DNA of 64,000 nt from Actinomycetota bacterium (GCA_020637055.1 JACJWR010000002.1:248001-312000); one strand, 5' to 3'; shown: positions 1-8,798, numbered from the stretch's first letter. Program-made: numbers and translations. The notes: a model not told the origin generated them from the letters alone.

Positions 1-851
1 AGCCCCGGATCATCGAGTTGCTGCTCGTCACAACGGTGCCGACGATGTTCCTCGCCGCAGGCGGATTCCCGCCGGTGTTCACCATGATCGCGACCCTCAT
101 CGGGGGTGCGCTCGCGGCGGCGGGTGCCAACACGCTCAACTCGTTCATCGATCGCGACATCGATGCCAAGATGGCGCGAACCGGCCACCGGCCGCTGGTC
201 ACCGGAGAGGTCACCCCACGGGCCGCCTTGGTGTTCGGACTGGTCCTCTCGGCTCTCTCGGTCGTGTGGCTCGCGCTGACGACCAACCTGCTGAGTGCCG
301 CGCTGGCAGCCGGGGCGATCTTCTTCTACGTCGTGATCTACACCCTGGGCCTGAAGCGGCGCACACCGCAGAACATCGTCTGGGGCGGTGCCGCGGGCTG
401 CTTCCCGGTGCTCATCGGCTGGGCCGCGGTGACCAACTCGCTGAGTTGGGCCCCGTGGGTGATGTTCGCCATCATCTTCTTCTGGACGCCGCCGCACTAC
501 TGGCCGCTCTCACTGCGGTTCAAGGACGACTACGCTGCGGCGGGAGTGCCGATGCTCCCCGTCGTGGCCTCGAAGACGCGGGTGGGTTGGGAGATCCTGA
601 TCTACTCCTGGATCATGGTGGCGGCGTCGCTGTTGCTCATCCCGGTGGCGCCGATGGGTTGGATCTACTCGGTGGTCGCGGTCACGCTCGGTGTGTTGTG
701 GCTCTACGAAGCGCACGCGCTGATGCACCGCATCCGCAAGGCCGCCCGGGGCGGGCCGGAGGATGTCAAGCCGATGCGCCTGTTCCACGGCTCCATCAGC
801 TATCTCGCGCTGCTCTTCCTGGCGATCGGCATCGACCCGTTCGTGGGCTAG
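1..851 (+). CDS. ctaB: Protoheme IX farnesyltransferase (haem O synthase), 5'-truncated
   Basis: This integral-membrane UbiA-family prenyltransferase adds a farnesyl group to haem B, giving haem O for cytochrome c oxidase. The reading frame is open from the first base, and the codons before the first possible start read P-R-I-I-E-L-L, typical of the N-terminal 'KPRIIELLLVTTVPTM' block, so the true start lies left of the window. The prenyl-diphosphate-binding N-x3-D-x3-D motif (NSFIDRDID) is at about 138-164. Many hydrophobic segments follow, and the stop is TAG at 849-851. It converges on ctaA, which acts next in haem A synthesis. The family call is firm; only the N-terminus is missing. Confidence 0.95.
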   Translation, partial: PRIIELLLVTTVPTMFLAAGGFPPVFTMIATLIGGALAAAGANTLNSFIDRDIDAKMARTGHRPLVTGEVTPRAALVFGLVLSALSVVWLALTTNLLSAALAAGAIFFYVVIYTLGLKRRTPQNIVWGGAAGCFPVLIGWAAVTNSLSWAPWVMFAIIFFWTPPHYWPLSLRFKDDYAAAGVPMLPVVASKTRVGWEILIYSWIMVAASLLLIPVAPMGWIYSVVAVTLGVLWLYEAHALMHRIRKAARGGPEDVKPMRLFHGSISYLALLFLAIGIDPFVG

Positions 852-878
852 GCCGGAAGTTCGTGGGCTAGGCCGGAA
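839..878. repeat. Perfect 20-bp tandem duplication across the ctaB and ctaA stop codons
   Basis: Bases 839-858 are repeated exactly at 859-878. Each copy contains a CTAG tetramer, which reads TAG on both strands. Copy 1 supplies the ctaB stop (849-851, plus strand) and copy 2 the ctaA stop (868-870, minus strand). Without the duplication the two convergent genes would overlap by two bases on one shared CTAG. Confidence 0.97.
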
Positions 879-1839
879 TCTGATCGACCCCGCGAGTTCG
901 CAAGGCCAGTGGAATCCGCAGCAGTGCGATCCACACCAGGCACGCCCCGAGCAGATGGAGCAGCACCACCAGCCAGGGCAGGCCGGTGAAGTACTGGACG
1001 TAGCCCACCACGCCTTGCGCCATGGCGATCCCGAACAGGATCCAGGTGGCCCGGATCGCCTTCACGGGTGCCTTGGTGACCGTCAGCGCCACCAGCAGCC
1101 CGACCGTCAGCCCGATGAAGAGCAACACCACGTCCGCGTGCAGCCACGACATCTGGGCCGGGTCGATCCCCAGCCGTGCCGGAGTTTCCGCGTCGCCGGA
1201 ATGCGGCCCGGCCCCGGTGACCATCGTCCCCATCACCAACACCACGAACCCGACCGCCACGAGAGCCTTCGACAGCATCCGGACGGCAGGCTCGCCAAGG
1301 GGGGTCTTGGGTTCGTCACCGGGTTCCCCGGCCCGCCACACCAGGGTCAGGGTGAACGCGATGATCACCATCGACACCAGGAAGTGAGCCGCCACGGTCG
1401 CCGGATTGAGACCCGTGAGCACCGTGATACCCCCGAGGATCGCCTGTGCGAGTGTCCCGAGCAGTGGCACCGCGGCGAGCAGGGTGATCGGCCGTCGGGG
1501 TGGTGCACCGCGTTGCCGAAGTCGCCGTGCCCAGGCGAGCGCGCCGACGATCGCTGCGATGGCGAGCACTCCCAGGACGAAGGTGAGGAGGCGGTTCCCA
1601 AACTCCACGTATTTGTGCCACGACTCGGCCTGCGTCTCGGTCGGAGTGAACGAGCCGGGTGCGCACTGCGGCCACGTCGGGCAACCGAGGCCGGAGCCCG
1701 TGAGACGCACCAGTCCGCCGGTGATCACGATGCCCGTCTGCGCGACCAGGTTGGCTACGAAGATTCGGCGCAGCCACGTCGGGGCTGTTCGATCGGTCGG
1801 CTGGGCGGTGACGTACGAACGATCCTCGACGACGGCCAT
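868..1839 (-). CDS. ctaA: Haem A synthase (COX15/CtaA family)
   Basis: This multi-pass membrane enzyme oxidises the C8 methyl of haem O to a formyl group, giving haem A. The 323-residue protein shows the family's N-terminal pattern (an 'R.....L.....Q...GGLVRLTGSGLGCPTWP' type region) and about eight hydrophobic segments, and matches the usual length of actinobacterial CtaA. It lies convergent to ctaB. The ATG at 1839 has no Shine-Dalgarno sequence. A TACCAT hexamer on the minus strand at 1851-1846 sits six bases before it, so the message may be leaderless. Confidence 0.95.
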   Translation of the reverse strand: MAVVEDRSYVTAQPTDRTAPTWLRRIFVANLVAQTGIVITGGLVRLTGSGLGCPTWPQCAPGSFTPTETQAESWHKYVEFGNRLLTFVLGVLAIAAIVGALAWARRLRQRGAPPRRPITLLAAVPLLGTLAQAILGGITVLTGLNPATVAAHFLVSMVIIAFTLTLVWRAGEPGDEPKTPLGEPAVRMLSKALVAVGFVVLVMGTMVTGAGPHSGDAETPARLGIDPAQMSWLHADVVLLFIGLTVGLLVALTVTKAPVKAIRATWILFGIAMAQGVVGYVQYFTGLPWLVVLLHLLGACLVWIALLRIPLALRTRGVDQIPA

Positions 1840-1897
1840 GCATCGATGGTAGTTGTCGCCACTCGGGTGTTGATGCCCGCATCGGACCGGACCGGGG

Positions 1898-2686
1898 TCA
1901 GTCCCAGCGGAAGGTGCGCGCCGCCACCGCGAAACCGGCCCCCGCCCACACGATCAGCACGACGGCGGCCAACCAGGGCCAGCCGCCGGCGGCGCCGAGC
2001 GCCTCGCGCAACCCTCCGGCAAGCGCGCCGGAGGGAAGCAGCGACACGATCGCGGCCATCGGTGCCGGGAACGAGGATTGCGGGATCACCACGCCGCCGC
2101 CGAGCAGGAGGAGAAGATAGATGCCGTTGGCCACTGCCAGGGTGGCTTCAGCGCGCAGGACTCCGGCCAGTGCCACGCCACAGGCGGCGAAGGCGACGGT
2201 GCCCAACACCACCAGCAGCAGTGCGGCGAGCGGATTACCCGCCGGCGTCCAGCCCAGGGCCACCGACACGCCGATGATCAGCACCACCTGGATGGCTTCG
2301 ATCACCAGGACTCCCAACGCCCGGGCCGATACGAGTTCCACCCTCGTCAGCGGAGTAGTGCCCAGCAGCTTCAACGCGCCGGAGCGGCGGTCGAAACCGG
2401 TCGCGATCGCCAAGGACGTGAACGCGGTGGACATCACGGCGAGGGCGATGATGCTCGGCGCCACGACGTCGATGGTGCTCTCGCCGGTCGCCGTCGGAGC
2501 CACGTCGAAGAGGGTCAGACCCACCAGCAGGGCCAGCGGGATGACCAGCGTGAGCAGCAACTGCTCGCCGTTTCGCAGCGTCGAGCGAACGTCGGCCTGA
2601 GCCTGCGCCGCGATTCGGGCGATCCGGTTCGACGCCCCCGGTCGCGCCGTCCAAGAGTCGGCCGGATAGTCCCGCTGGATGGTCAT
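1898..2686 (-). CDS. ABC-2 type transporter permease
   Basis: This is the membrane subunit of a two-gene ABC exporter of the DrrB/ABC-2 type, 262 residues. After a basic cytoplasmic N-terminus it has about six membrane spans, with the first near residues 45-65 and the last close to the C-terminus ('WLAAVVLIVWAGAGFAV'). I chose the ATG at 2686 because it overlaps the stop of the upstream ATPase gene by four bases (ATGA). The longer open frame upstream lies inside the ATPase gene. Substrate unknown. Mycobacteria carry a comparable ABC exporter near ctaA and the suf operon. Confidence 0.85.
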   Translation of the reverse strand: MTIQRDYPADSWTARPGASNRIARIAAQAQADVRSTLRNGEQLLLTLVIPLALLVGLTLFDVAPTATGESTIDVVAPSIIALAVMSTAFTSLAIATGFDRRSGALKLLGTTPLTRVELVSARALGVLVIEAIQVVLIIGVSVALGWTPAGNPLAALLLVVLGTVAFAACGVALAGVLRAEATLAVANGIYLLLLLGGGVVIPQSSFPAPMAAIVSLLPSGALAGGLREALGAAGGWPWLAAVVLIVWAGAGFAVAARTFRWD

Positions 2687-3609
2687 GACGAAGCGTCCTC
2701 GGAGTCCGCCAGATCGATGAACAGATCCTCCAGGCTGCGACGGCCGACGTGGAGGTCCCGCGGTGTGACACCGTGCTGGGCGCACCATGCGGTCACAGTG
2801 GCGATCGTCTGCGGTGTCACCTCACCGGTGACCCGGTAGCGACCGGGCGAAGGCTCGCTGACCACTGCGGTGGGCCGCAGCACGCCCGCCAGGTTCGCCA
2901 AGTCCAGATGCATCGGACCGTTGAAACTCAAGACATCCTCCGATCCACCCACCAGTTCGTCCAGCGAACCTGCCGCCAGGGCTCGGCCCGACTCCACCAC
3001 CACTATGTGGTCGGAAAGGGTCTCCGCCTCGCCCATCTGGTGGGTGGTGAGCACCACCGACACACCGTCCCGCCGAAGGGCGGCGAGCAGTTCCCACATA
3101 CCGCGACGGGCCGAGGGGTCCAGACCTGTGCTCGGTTCGTCCAAGAACACCAACTCCGGCCGTCCGATGAGAGCGGCGGCCAGCTTCACCCGCTGCTGCT
3201 CCCCGCCGCTGAGTCGGCGAAACGGTCGCTTGGCGGCCTGTTCGAGGTCCAACCAGCCGAGGAGTTCGGCCGGCGACCTCGGGTGAGCGTAGAACTTGGC
3301 CAGGGTCGAGAGGTATTCACCGGGTCGGGCCATGGTGGGAATGCCGCCGTCCTGCAGCATCACTCCGACCCGGGGGCGCAACTCGGCCTGCTGCTGGGCG
3401 GGATCCAGACCCAGCACCCGAACCGATCCGAAGTCGGGGCGGCGGATGCCCTCGCAGACTTCCACGGTGGTGGTCTTACCTCCGCCGTTGCGTCCGACGA
3501 TGGCGGTGATCTTGCCTAGCGGGGCCGTCATCGTCAGGCCGTCTACTGCGGTCACCTCGCCGTACGACACCCGCAGGTCGACCACGGCAACGGCAGCACC
3601 AGACACCAC
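2683..3609 (-). CDS. ABC transporter ATP-binding protein (DrrA-like)
   Basis: This ATPase subunit powers the permease encoded immediately downstream. It is about 308 residues. Walker A is GRNGGGKT near residue 40, the signature is LSGGEQQR, Walker B is LVFLDEP followed by STGLDP, and the switch His is in LTTHQMGEAE. The C-terminal ~80 residues form the extra domain typical of DrrA-type exporter ATPases. The start is one of two adjacent GTG codons (3609 or 3606) without a Shine-Dalgarno. A TAGACT hexamer at 3623-3618, overlapping the stop of the upstream TMEM175-like gene, lies eight bases before it and could be a -10 box. Confidence 0.88.
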   Translation of the reverse strand: MVSGAAVAVVDLRVSYGEVTAVDGLTMTAPLGKITAIVGRNGGGKTTTVEVCEGIRRPDFGSVRVLGLDPAQQQAELRPRVGVMLQDGGIPTMARPGEYLSTLAKFYAHPRSPAELLGWLDLEQAAKRPFRRLSGGEQQRVKLAAALIGRPELVFLDEPSTGLDPSARRGMWELLAALRRDGVSVVLTTHQMGEAETLSDHIVVVESGRALAAGSLDELVGGSEDVLSFNGPMHLDLANLAGVLRPTAVVSEPSPGRYRVTGEVTPQTIATVTAWCAQHGVTPRDLHVGRRSLEDLFIDLADSEDASS

Positions 3610-3620
3610 GGTTGGAGAGT

Positions 3621-4274
3621 CTATGTGGCGGTCGGCGACTCCGACTCATGCGCCCGCCGCGCCAACTGCAGCGATTCGATCCAGCCGAGCGGCAGCAGCC
3701 CGATCAGTGCCCACATCGCCACCTGCGGCGCGAACAGACCCACAAAAGCCAACGCCGTGAGGTAGCCGGCCGTCAGTGCGGCCCAGGTGACCTGGATCGT
3801 TGGTATCTGGCGTTCCACCGGAATCAGCCCGGGGACGCGCTTGAGGTAGATGATCATGATGATGCTGATCCATGAAACCAATGCCATCGTTCCGGTGTAG
3901 AGCGTCGCCGTGCCGCCATCGGGACCACTGCGGCCGATCATCTCGGTTGGGAACTGCACGAAGATCAGTGCCAACAGCCAGAAACCGTTGATCCACACCA
4001 GCATCGGAGTGAACGACTGGAGTCCGTCCAGGATGCGATGGTGGCGCCGCCAGTAGCTGAGCGTGATCGCGAATGAGAGGACGAACGCGAGGAAGATCCC
4101 GGAGTTCGCCGACATCACGCTCCAGATCGACTGGCCGTCTTCCGGGGGATCGATGTCGAGCATGGGTAGCACCAGGAGCGTCACCGCGATTCCCGCGATG
4201 GCATCGGTGAAATTGACCAGCCGTGACACAGACTCGGGGGCGGGGGGATGGCGCCATTCAAGATCTCGCGACAT
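3621..4274 (-). CDS. TMEM175/DUF1211 family membrane protein
   Basis: The 217-residue protein contains the family signature near its start, R-L-x-x-F-T-D-A-I-x-x-I-A-x-T-L-L-x-L, with the conserved F-[ST]-D core, followed by about six membrane segments. Bacterial members of TMEM175 have been described as potassium channels; activity here is inferred only from family. I chose the ATG at 4274 over an upstream in-frame ATG at 4352 because the signature begins soon after it and a minus-strand TAGCGT at 4287-4282 sits seven bases upstream. It is divergent from the suf operon. Confidence 0.8.
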   Translation of the reverse strand: MSRDLEWRHPPAPESVSRLVNFTDAIAGIAVTLLVLPMLDIDPPEDGQSIWSVMSANSGIFLAFVLSFAITLSYWRRHHRILDGLQSFTPMLVWINGFWLLALIFVQFPTEMIGRSGPDGGTATLYTGTMALVSWISIIMIIYLKRVPGLIPVERQIPTIQVTWAALTAGYLTALAFVGLFAPQVAMWALIGLLPLGWIESLQLARRAHESESPTAT

Positions 4275-4342
4275 TTTCGGAACGCTAGCGCACCGCGACG
4301 GGGATGCAGCACCACCCGCATCACCCGCAGGAACGACCCCGG

Positions 4343-4379
4343 TGTTGCGCATTCAAAGAAATACGCAACAATGAGGTTG
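4343..4379 (+). promoter_or_regulatory. Candidate SufR operator and suf operon promoter
   Basis: Bases 4366-4379 read CAAC-N6-GTTG, the inverted repeat reported for cyanobacterial SufR operators, ending on the first base of the proposed GTG start of sufR. Overlapping it, 4343-4354 and 4359-4370 form a 12-base-arm imperfect palindrome (10 of 12 positions pair). Possible promoter boxes are TTGCGC (4345-4350) and AACAAT (4367-4372), spaced by 16, so a bound repressor would cover the -10 region. Sequence motifs are seen; function is inferred from the adjacent SufR-type gene. Confidence 0.65.
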
Positions 4380-5125
4380 TGAAAATCGCTGAACAGCCAG
4401 AGATGGGTCCGGCCGTCGCCGGACGCCACGGCCTCAGCGACGCCACCGCACGGGTAGCCCGCGCCCTGTTGGTGGAAGGGGCGCTCACGGCCGGCGAATT
4501 GGCCTCGCGGCTGCTGCTGACCGGTACCGCCGTGCGTCGGCACCTGGATACCTTGATCGAAGACGGCTATGCCGAAGCCAACGAAGAACGGCCGTTCGGT
4601 CCCACTCCGCGGCGGGGGCGCGGCCGACCCGCGCGCTACTACTCGCTCACGGCAGAGGGCCGAGATGCCTTCGAGTCCTCCTACGATGATGTCGCGGTGG
4701 CCGCGTTGCGGTTCCTCTCGGAACGGTTCGGCGATGAGGCAGTCACCGAATTCGCCCGCCAGCGAGCCGCGGAACTCGTGCGTCGCTACTCCGACGTTAG
4801 GGCCACAGTCGGCGACGCCGAGCGAGTGGAGGTGCTCGCCCGGCGACTCTCCGAGGATGGGTTCGCGGCCAGCGCCACGCCCGGTCCGCGTGGTCTGCAA
4901 CTATGCCAGCACCACTGCCCGGTGGCCCACGTCGCCGAAGAGTTCCCGCAACTGTGCGAGGCCGAGCGTGAGGCGTTCGCCCAACTGCTCGGGCTGCATG
5001 TCACCAGGCTGGCCACCATCGCCGCCGGCGACGGCGTGTGTACGACGATCGTTCCCACCCCCACCGTCCCCTCCGCCGGCGACAGTCGGCCGCCCACACG
5101 ATTGAGAGGAAACCCGCATGACTGA
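4379..5125 (+). CDS. sufR: SufR-type Fe-S cluster-sensing transcriptional regulator
   Basis: The 248-residue winged-helix protein heads the suf operon. Residues ~20-90 form a MarR/ArsR-like DNA-binding domain (ARVARALLVEGALTAGELAS, then the RRGRGRPARYY wing). The C-terminal half carries four Cys: C176, C180 and C193 (C-x3-C-x12-C), plus C221. They sit within one residue of the positions I recall for the mycobacterial SufR cluster ligands. I start it at GTG 4379; ATG 4403 is the alternative. It overlaps sufB by eight bases. By analogy it represses its own operon when holding an Fe-S cluster. The upstream CAAC-N6-GTTG element supports this. Confidence 0.88.
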   Translation: MKIAEQPEMGPAVAGRHGLSDATARVARALLVEGALTAGELASRLLLTGTAVRRHLDTLIEDGYAEANEERPFGPTPRRGRGRPARYYSLTAEGRDAFESSYDDVAVAALRFLSERFGDEAVTEFARQRAAELVRRYSDVRATVGDAERVEVLARRLSEDGFAASATPGPRGLQLCQHHCPVAHVAEEFPQLCEAEREAFAQLLGLHVTRLATIAAGDGVCTTIVPTPTVPSAGDSRPPTRLRGNPHD

Positions 5126-6530
5126 CGTGGCGCACCCGGAATTGGAAGGTCTCGGGACCTACGAATACGGCTGGCACGATCCGGACTTCGCCGGGGCTTC
5201 GGCGCAACGCGGTCTGAGCGAAGCTGTGGTCCGCGACATCAGCGCACTCAAGAATGAGCCGGAGTGGATGCTGAACATGCGCCTGAAGTCGCTGAAGTTG
5301 TTCGGCCGGAAGCCCATGCCCACCTGGGGATCAGACCTGTCGACGATCGACTTCGACACGATCAAGTACTTCGTGCGGTCGACCGAGAAGCAGGCGACGT
5401 CATGGGAGGAACTGCCCAGCGACATCAAGAACACCTACGACCGGCTCGGGATCCCGGAGGCTGAGAAGCAGCGTCTGATCGCCGGCGTCGCCGCGCAGTA
5501 CGAGTCCGAGGTGGTTTATCACAAGATCCGCGAGGACCTCGAGGAGCAGGGCGTCATCTTCCTCGACACGGACACCGGGCTCAAGGAGCACGAGGATCTG
5601 TTCCGCGAGCACTTCGCCTCCGTGATCCCCGCGGGTGACAACAAGTTCTCGGCCCTCAACACAGCGGTCTGGTCGGGCGGTTCCTTCATCTACGTGCCCA
5701 AGGGCGTCCATGTGGAGATCCCGCTGCAGGCCTACTTCCGGATCAACACCGAGAACATGGGCCAGTTCGAGCGCACGCTGATCATCGTGGACGAGGGTGC
5801 CTACGTCCATTACGTCGAGGGCTGCACCGCCCCCATCTACTCCACCGACTCGCTGCACTCGGCCGTGGTCGAGATCATCGTGAAGAAGGACGCCCGCTGC
5901 CGTTACACGACCATTCAGAACTGGTCGACCAACGTCTACAACCTGGTCACGAAGCGAGCCATCGCCCAGCAGGGCGCGACCATGGAGTGGATCGACGGCA
6001 ACCTCGGGTCGAAGGTGACGATGAAGTACCCGGCGGTCTGGTTGATGGGCGAGCACGCGAAGGGGGAGACCCTGTCGGTGGCCTTCGCCGGGGAGAACCA
6101 GCACCAGGACGCGGGGGCCAAGATGGTGCATGCCGCGCCGAACACCTCATCGACCATCGTGTCGAAATCCGTCGCACGTGGTGGTGGGCGTACGTCCTAC
6201 CGCGGACTGATCCAGGTGAACCCCGGCGCGAAGGGCGCGAAGTCGACCGTGCGTTGCGACGCGCTGCTCGTCGACGACGAGAGCCGTTCGGACACCTACC
6301 CGTACAACGACATCCGCGAGGACGACGTGTCGATGGGGCACGAGGCCACGGTGTCCAAGATCGGCCAGGACCAGCTGTTCTACCTGATGTCCCGCGGACT
6401 CACGGAGGACGAAGCGATGGCCATGATCGTGCGCGGCTTCATCGAGCCGATCGCTCGCGAATTGCCGATGGAGTACGCCCTGGAACTCAACCGTCTCATC
6501 GAACTGCAGATGGAAGGGGCCGTCGGCTGA
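5118..6530 (+). CDS. sufB: Fe-S cluster assembly scaffold SufB
   Basis: SufB is the scaffold subunit of the SufBC2D complex, on which the nascent Fe-S cluster is built. The 470-residue protein matches the family's normal length and shows the long beta-helix core, including AVWSGGSFIYVPKGVHVEIP, GCTAPIYSTDSLHSA and the C-terminal RGLTEDEAMAMIVRGFIEPI segment. Unlike SufB of Mycobacterium tuberculosis, no intein interrupts it. The ATG at 5118 is preceded by GAGAGGA. It overlaps sufR by eight bases and shares one base with sufD. Confidence 0.97.
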   Translation: MTDVAHPELEGLGTYEYGWHDPDFAGASAQRGLSEAVVRDISALKNEPEWMLNMRLKSLKLFGRKPMPTWGSDLSTIDFDTIKYFVRSTEKQATSWEELPSDIKNTYDRLGIPEAEKQRLIAGVAAQYESEVVYHKIREDLEEQGVIFLDTDTGLKEHEDLFREHFASVIPAGDNKFSALNTAVWSGGSFIYVPKGVHVEIPLQAYFRINTENMGQFERTLIIVDEGAYVHYVEGCTAPIYSTDSLHSAVVEIIVKKDARCRYTTIQNWSTNVYNLVTKRAIAQQGATMEWIDGNLGSKVTMKYPAVWLMGEHAKGETLSVAFAGENQHQDAGAKMVHAAPNTSSTIVSKSVARGGGRTSYRGLIQVNPGAKGAKSTVRCDALLVDDESRSDTYPYNDIREDDVSMGHEATVSKIGQDQLFYLMSRGLTEDEAMAMIVRGFIEPIARELPMEYALELNRLIELQMEGAVG

Positions 6531-7693
6531 TGTCGGCCACCGCAACCCCAGAAGCACCACCGCAAGACCTCGCGCCGGCGATCTCCTCGAATCACGCCGC
6601 GGACTTCCCGGTACCGACCGGGCGCGAGGAGCAGTGGCGGTTCACCCCGCTGGCACGCTTGGCCGGCTTGCACGATGCGTCGGATCTGACCGGTGACGCC
6701 AAGTTCGTTTTCGCGGCACCAGAGCCCGTCAAGGTGTCGGTGCTGCCGGCCGACGATGAGGCCGTCGCCGCTGTCTGGCTGCCCACGGACCGCATCTCGG
6801 CGCGAGTCTCGGAGGCGGTGGAATCGGCAGTTCTGGTTGAGGTGCCTGCCGAGGCGGTTGTCGCCGACCCGGTGGTGATCTCGCTCACCGGCGACGGTGC
6901 TACCTCCGCCGCTCGCACCCTGATCCGGCTCGGGGCCTACGCCCAGGCCGTCGTGGTGTGCGACCACACCGGTACCGGCGCACACGCGGCGATCGTGGAG
7001 GCTGACCTCGCCGAGGGTGCCCGCCTGGTGTTCGTTTCGGTGCAGGAGTGGGACGACGATGCGGTGCATGCCGCGCATCAGCACGCGAAGATCGGCCGGG
7101 ACGCCAGTTTCGTCGGTATCAACGTGACCCTCGGCGGGGATCTGGTGCGCATCGTCTCCAGCGTCGACTACGCGGCCCCCGGCGGTGACGCTGAACTGCT
7201 CGGGGTCTACTTCGCCGACTCCGGACAACACCTCGAGCATCGGCAATTCGTCGACCATGCCACTGCCCACTGCCGGTCGAGAGTCACCTACAAGGGCGCC
7301 TTGCAGGGCGAATCGGCCCGCACAGTTTGGATCGGCGACGTGTTGATCCGCGCCGCCGCAGTGGGGACGGACACCTACGAGCTCAACCGGAACCTTGTGT
7401 TGACCGACGGAGCCAGGGCCGACTCGGTACCCAACCTCGAGATCGAGACCGGCGAAATCGAGGGTGCCGGGCACGCGAGCGCCACAGGCCGGTTCGATGA
7501 CGAGCAGTTGTTCTACCTGCAATCGCGGGGCATCCCGGCCGACGCCGCCAGGCGGCTGGTGGTGATCGGCTTCTTCGCCGAGGTGCTCGATCGAATCCCG
7601 GTCCCGTCCTTGCGGGAACGGTTGCTGCGCGCAGTGGAAGCCGAATTGGGCTACCGGACCGAGTCGACTGCGGAGGTCGCCGGCGATGAGTGA
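6530..7693 (+). CDS. sufD: Fe-S cluster assembly protein SufD
   Basis: SufD partners SufB in the SufBC2D scaffold complex and helps supply iron. The 387-residue protein has the paralogous C-terminal SufBD core, ending in the typical FDDEQLFYLQSRGIPADAAR block and a basic helix, and an N-terminal region with GREEQWRFTPL, characteristic of SufD. The start ATG at 6530 overlaps the sufB stop (TGATG). A much longer open frame upstream is a shadow inside sufB. It overlaps the downstream ferredoxin gene by eight bases. Confidence 0.96.
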   Translation: MSATATPEAPPQDLAPAISSNHAADFPVPTGREEQWRFTPLARLAGLHDASDLTGDAKFVFAAPEPVKVSVLPADDEAVAAVWLPTDRISARVSEAVESAVLVEVPAEAVVADPVVISLTGDGATSAARTLIRLGAYAQAVVVCDHTGTGAHAAIVEADLAEGARLVFVSVQEWDDDAVHAAHQHAKIGRDASFVGINVTLGGDLVRIVSSVDYAAPGGDAELLGVYFADSGQHLEHRQFVDHATAHCRSRVTYKGALQGESARTVWIGDVLIRAAAVGTDTYELNRNLVLTDGARADSVPNLEIETGEIEGAGHASATGRFDDEQLFYLQSRGIPADAARRLVVIGFFAEVLDRIPVPSLRERLLRAVEAELGYRTESTAEVAGDE

Positions 7694-8015
7694 GGCCACC
7701 TTCCACGATGTCGCAAGATTCGGCGACCTCGCCGACGGCGAAGCCACCCGGGTGATCGTCGACGGCCAGGCGATTGCCCTGGTGCTCACCGGCGGCGACA
7801 TCTACGCGGTATCCGACAGCTGCTCGCACGCCGACGTGTCGCTCTCGGAGGGCGACGTCGAGGGCTGCTTCATCGAGTGCTGGCTGCACGGGTCGCAGTT
7901 CGATCTGCGCACCGGCAATCCGACGTGTCTGCCGGCCAACGAACCCATCGCCACCTATCAAGCCAAGATCTCCGGCAGCGGTCCCGACGCCCGCGTGCTC
8001 GTGAGCGTCGACTAG
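7686..8015 (+). CDS. Rieske-type non-haem [2Fe-2S] ferredoxin
   Basis: This 109-residue electron-transfer protein has the Rieske cluster ligand pattern C-x-H (SCSHADVSL) and C-x2-H (ECWLHGSQFD). It has no membrane anchor, so it is a soluble Rieske ferredoxin of the kind attached to aromatic dioxygenases. Its position between sufD and sufC, with an eight-base overlap with sufD, suggests a role as an accessory electron carrier in cluster assembly, as seen in other actinobacterial suf operons. Its direct partner is unknown. Confidence 0.9.
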   Translation: MSEATFHDVARFGDLADGEATRVIVDGQAIALVLTGGDIYAVSDSCSHADVSLSEGDVEGCFIECWLHGSQFDLRTGNPTCLPANEPIATYQAKISGSGPDARVLVSVD

Positions 8016-8039
8016 CCACAATTGAGAGGACCACACAAC

Positions 8040-8798
8040 ATGACCACCCTTGCGATTCGCGACCTGCACGTGTCGGTCGAGGCCGACGGCGGCAAGAAGG
8101 AGATCCTGCGCGGCCTGGATCTCACGCTCGAGTCATGGCAGACGCACGCCCTGATGGGGCCGAACGGATCCGGCAAGTCGACGCTGGCCTACTCCATAGC
8201 CGGCCACCCCAAGTACGAAATCACCTCGGGTGAGGTGACGCTCGACGGCGCCGACGTACTGGAGATGAGTGTCGACGAGCGCGCCCGTGCGGGCCTCTTC
8301 CTCGCGATGCAGTACCCGGTGGAGGTGCCCGGTGTGTCGGTGTCGAACTTCCTGCGGACGGCGGTGACCGCGGTCAAGGGTGAGGCTCCGAAACTGCGTA
8401 CCTGGATGTCCGACATGAAGCAGGCGATGTCGGAACTGAAGGTGGATCCCGAATTCGCCCAGCGCAACGTCAACGAAGGCTTCTCCGGAGGCGAGCGCAA
8501 GCGCCACGAGATCCTTCAACTCGAGTTGCTCAAGCCCGCGATCGCGGTCTTGGACGAAACCGACTCCGGTCTCGATGTCGACGCCCTGAAGGTCGTCTCA
8601 GAAGGGGTCAATCGGGTGCGGGAGAGTGGCACCGGCATCCTGCTCATCACCCACACCACGCGTCTGTTGAAGTTGATCCCCACCGACCACGTGCATGTCG
8701 TCATCGACGGCCGAATCGTGGCATCCGGCGGCCCGGAACTCGCCGAGCAGATCGATGCACACGGCTACGAGCAATTCGCAGCCGCCGCATCTGCATGA
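8040..8798 (+). CDS. sufC: Fe-S assembly ATPase SufC
   Basis: SufC is the ABC-type ATPase that drives conformational change of the SufBD scaffold. The 252-residue protein has Walker A GPNGSGKST, a SufC-type signature FSGGERKRHEILQ, Walker B AVLDETDSGLD and the switch region LLITHTTRLL. I chose the ATG at 8040, preceded by TTGAGAGGA, over an in-frame upstream codon at 8022. It overlaps sufS by four bases. This is the only suf gene junction with a gap (24 bases), and that gap carries a strong ribosome-binding site. Confidence 0.97.
   Translation: MTTLAIRDLHVSVEADGGKKEILRGLDLTLESWQTHALMGPNGSGKSTLAYSIAGHPKYEITSGEVTLDGADVLEMSVDERARAGLFLAMQYPVEVPGVSVSNFLRTAVTAVKGEAPKLRTWMSDMKQAMSELKVDPEFAQRNVNEGFSGGERKRHEILQLELLKPAIAVLDETDSGLDVDALKVVSEGVNRVRESGTGILLITHTTRLLKLIPTDHVHVVIDGRIVASGGPELAEQIDAHGYEQFAAAASA

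Noticed and set aside
5118..6530. Intein in SufB, as in Mycobacterium tuberculosis
   Set aside because: The gene encodes an uninterrupted 470-residue SufB of ordinary length.
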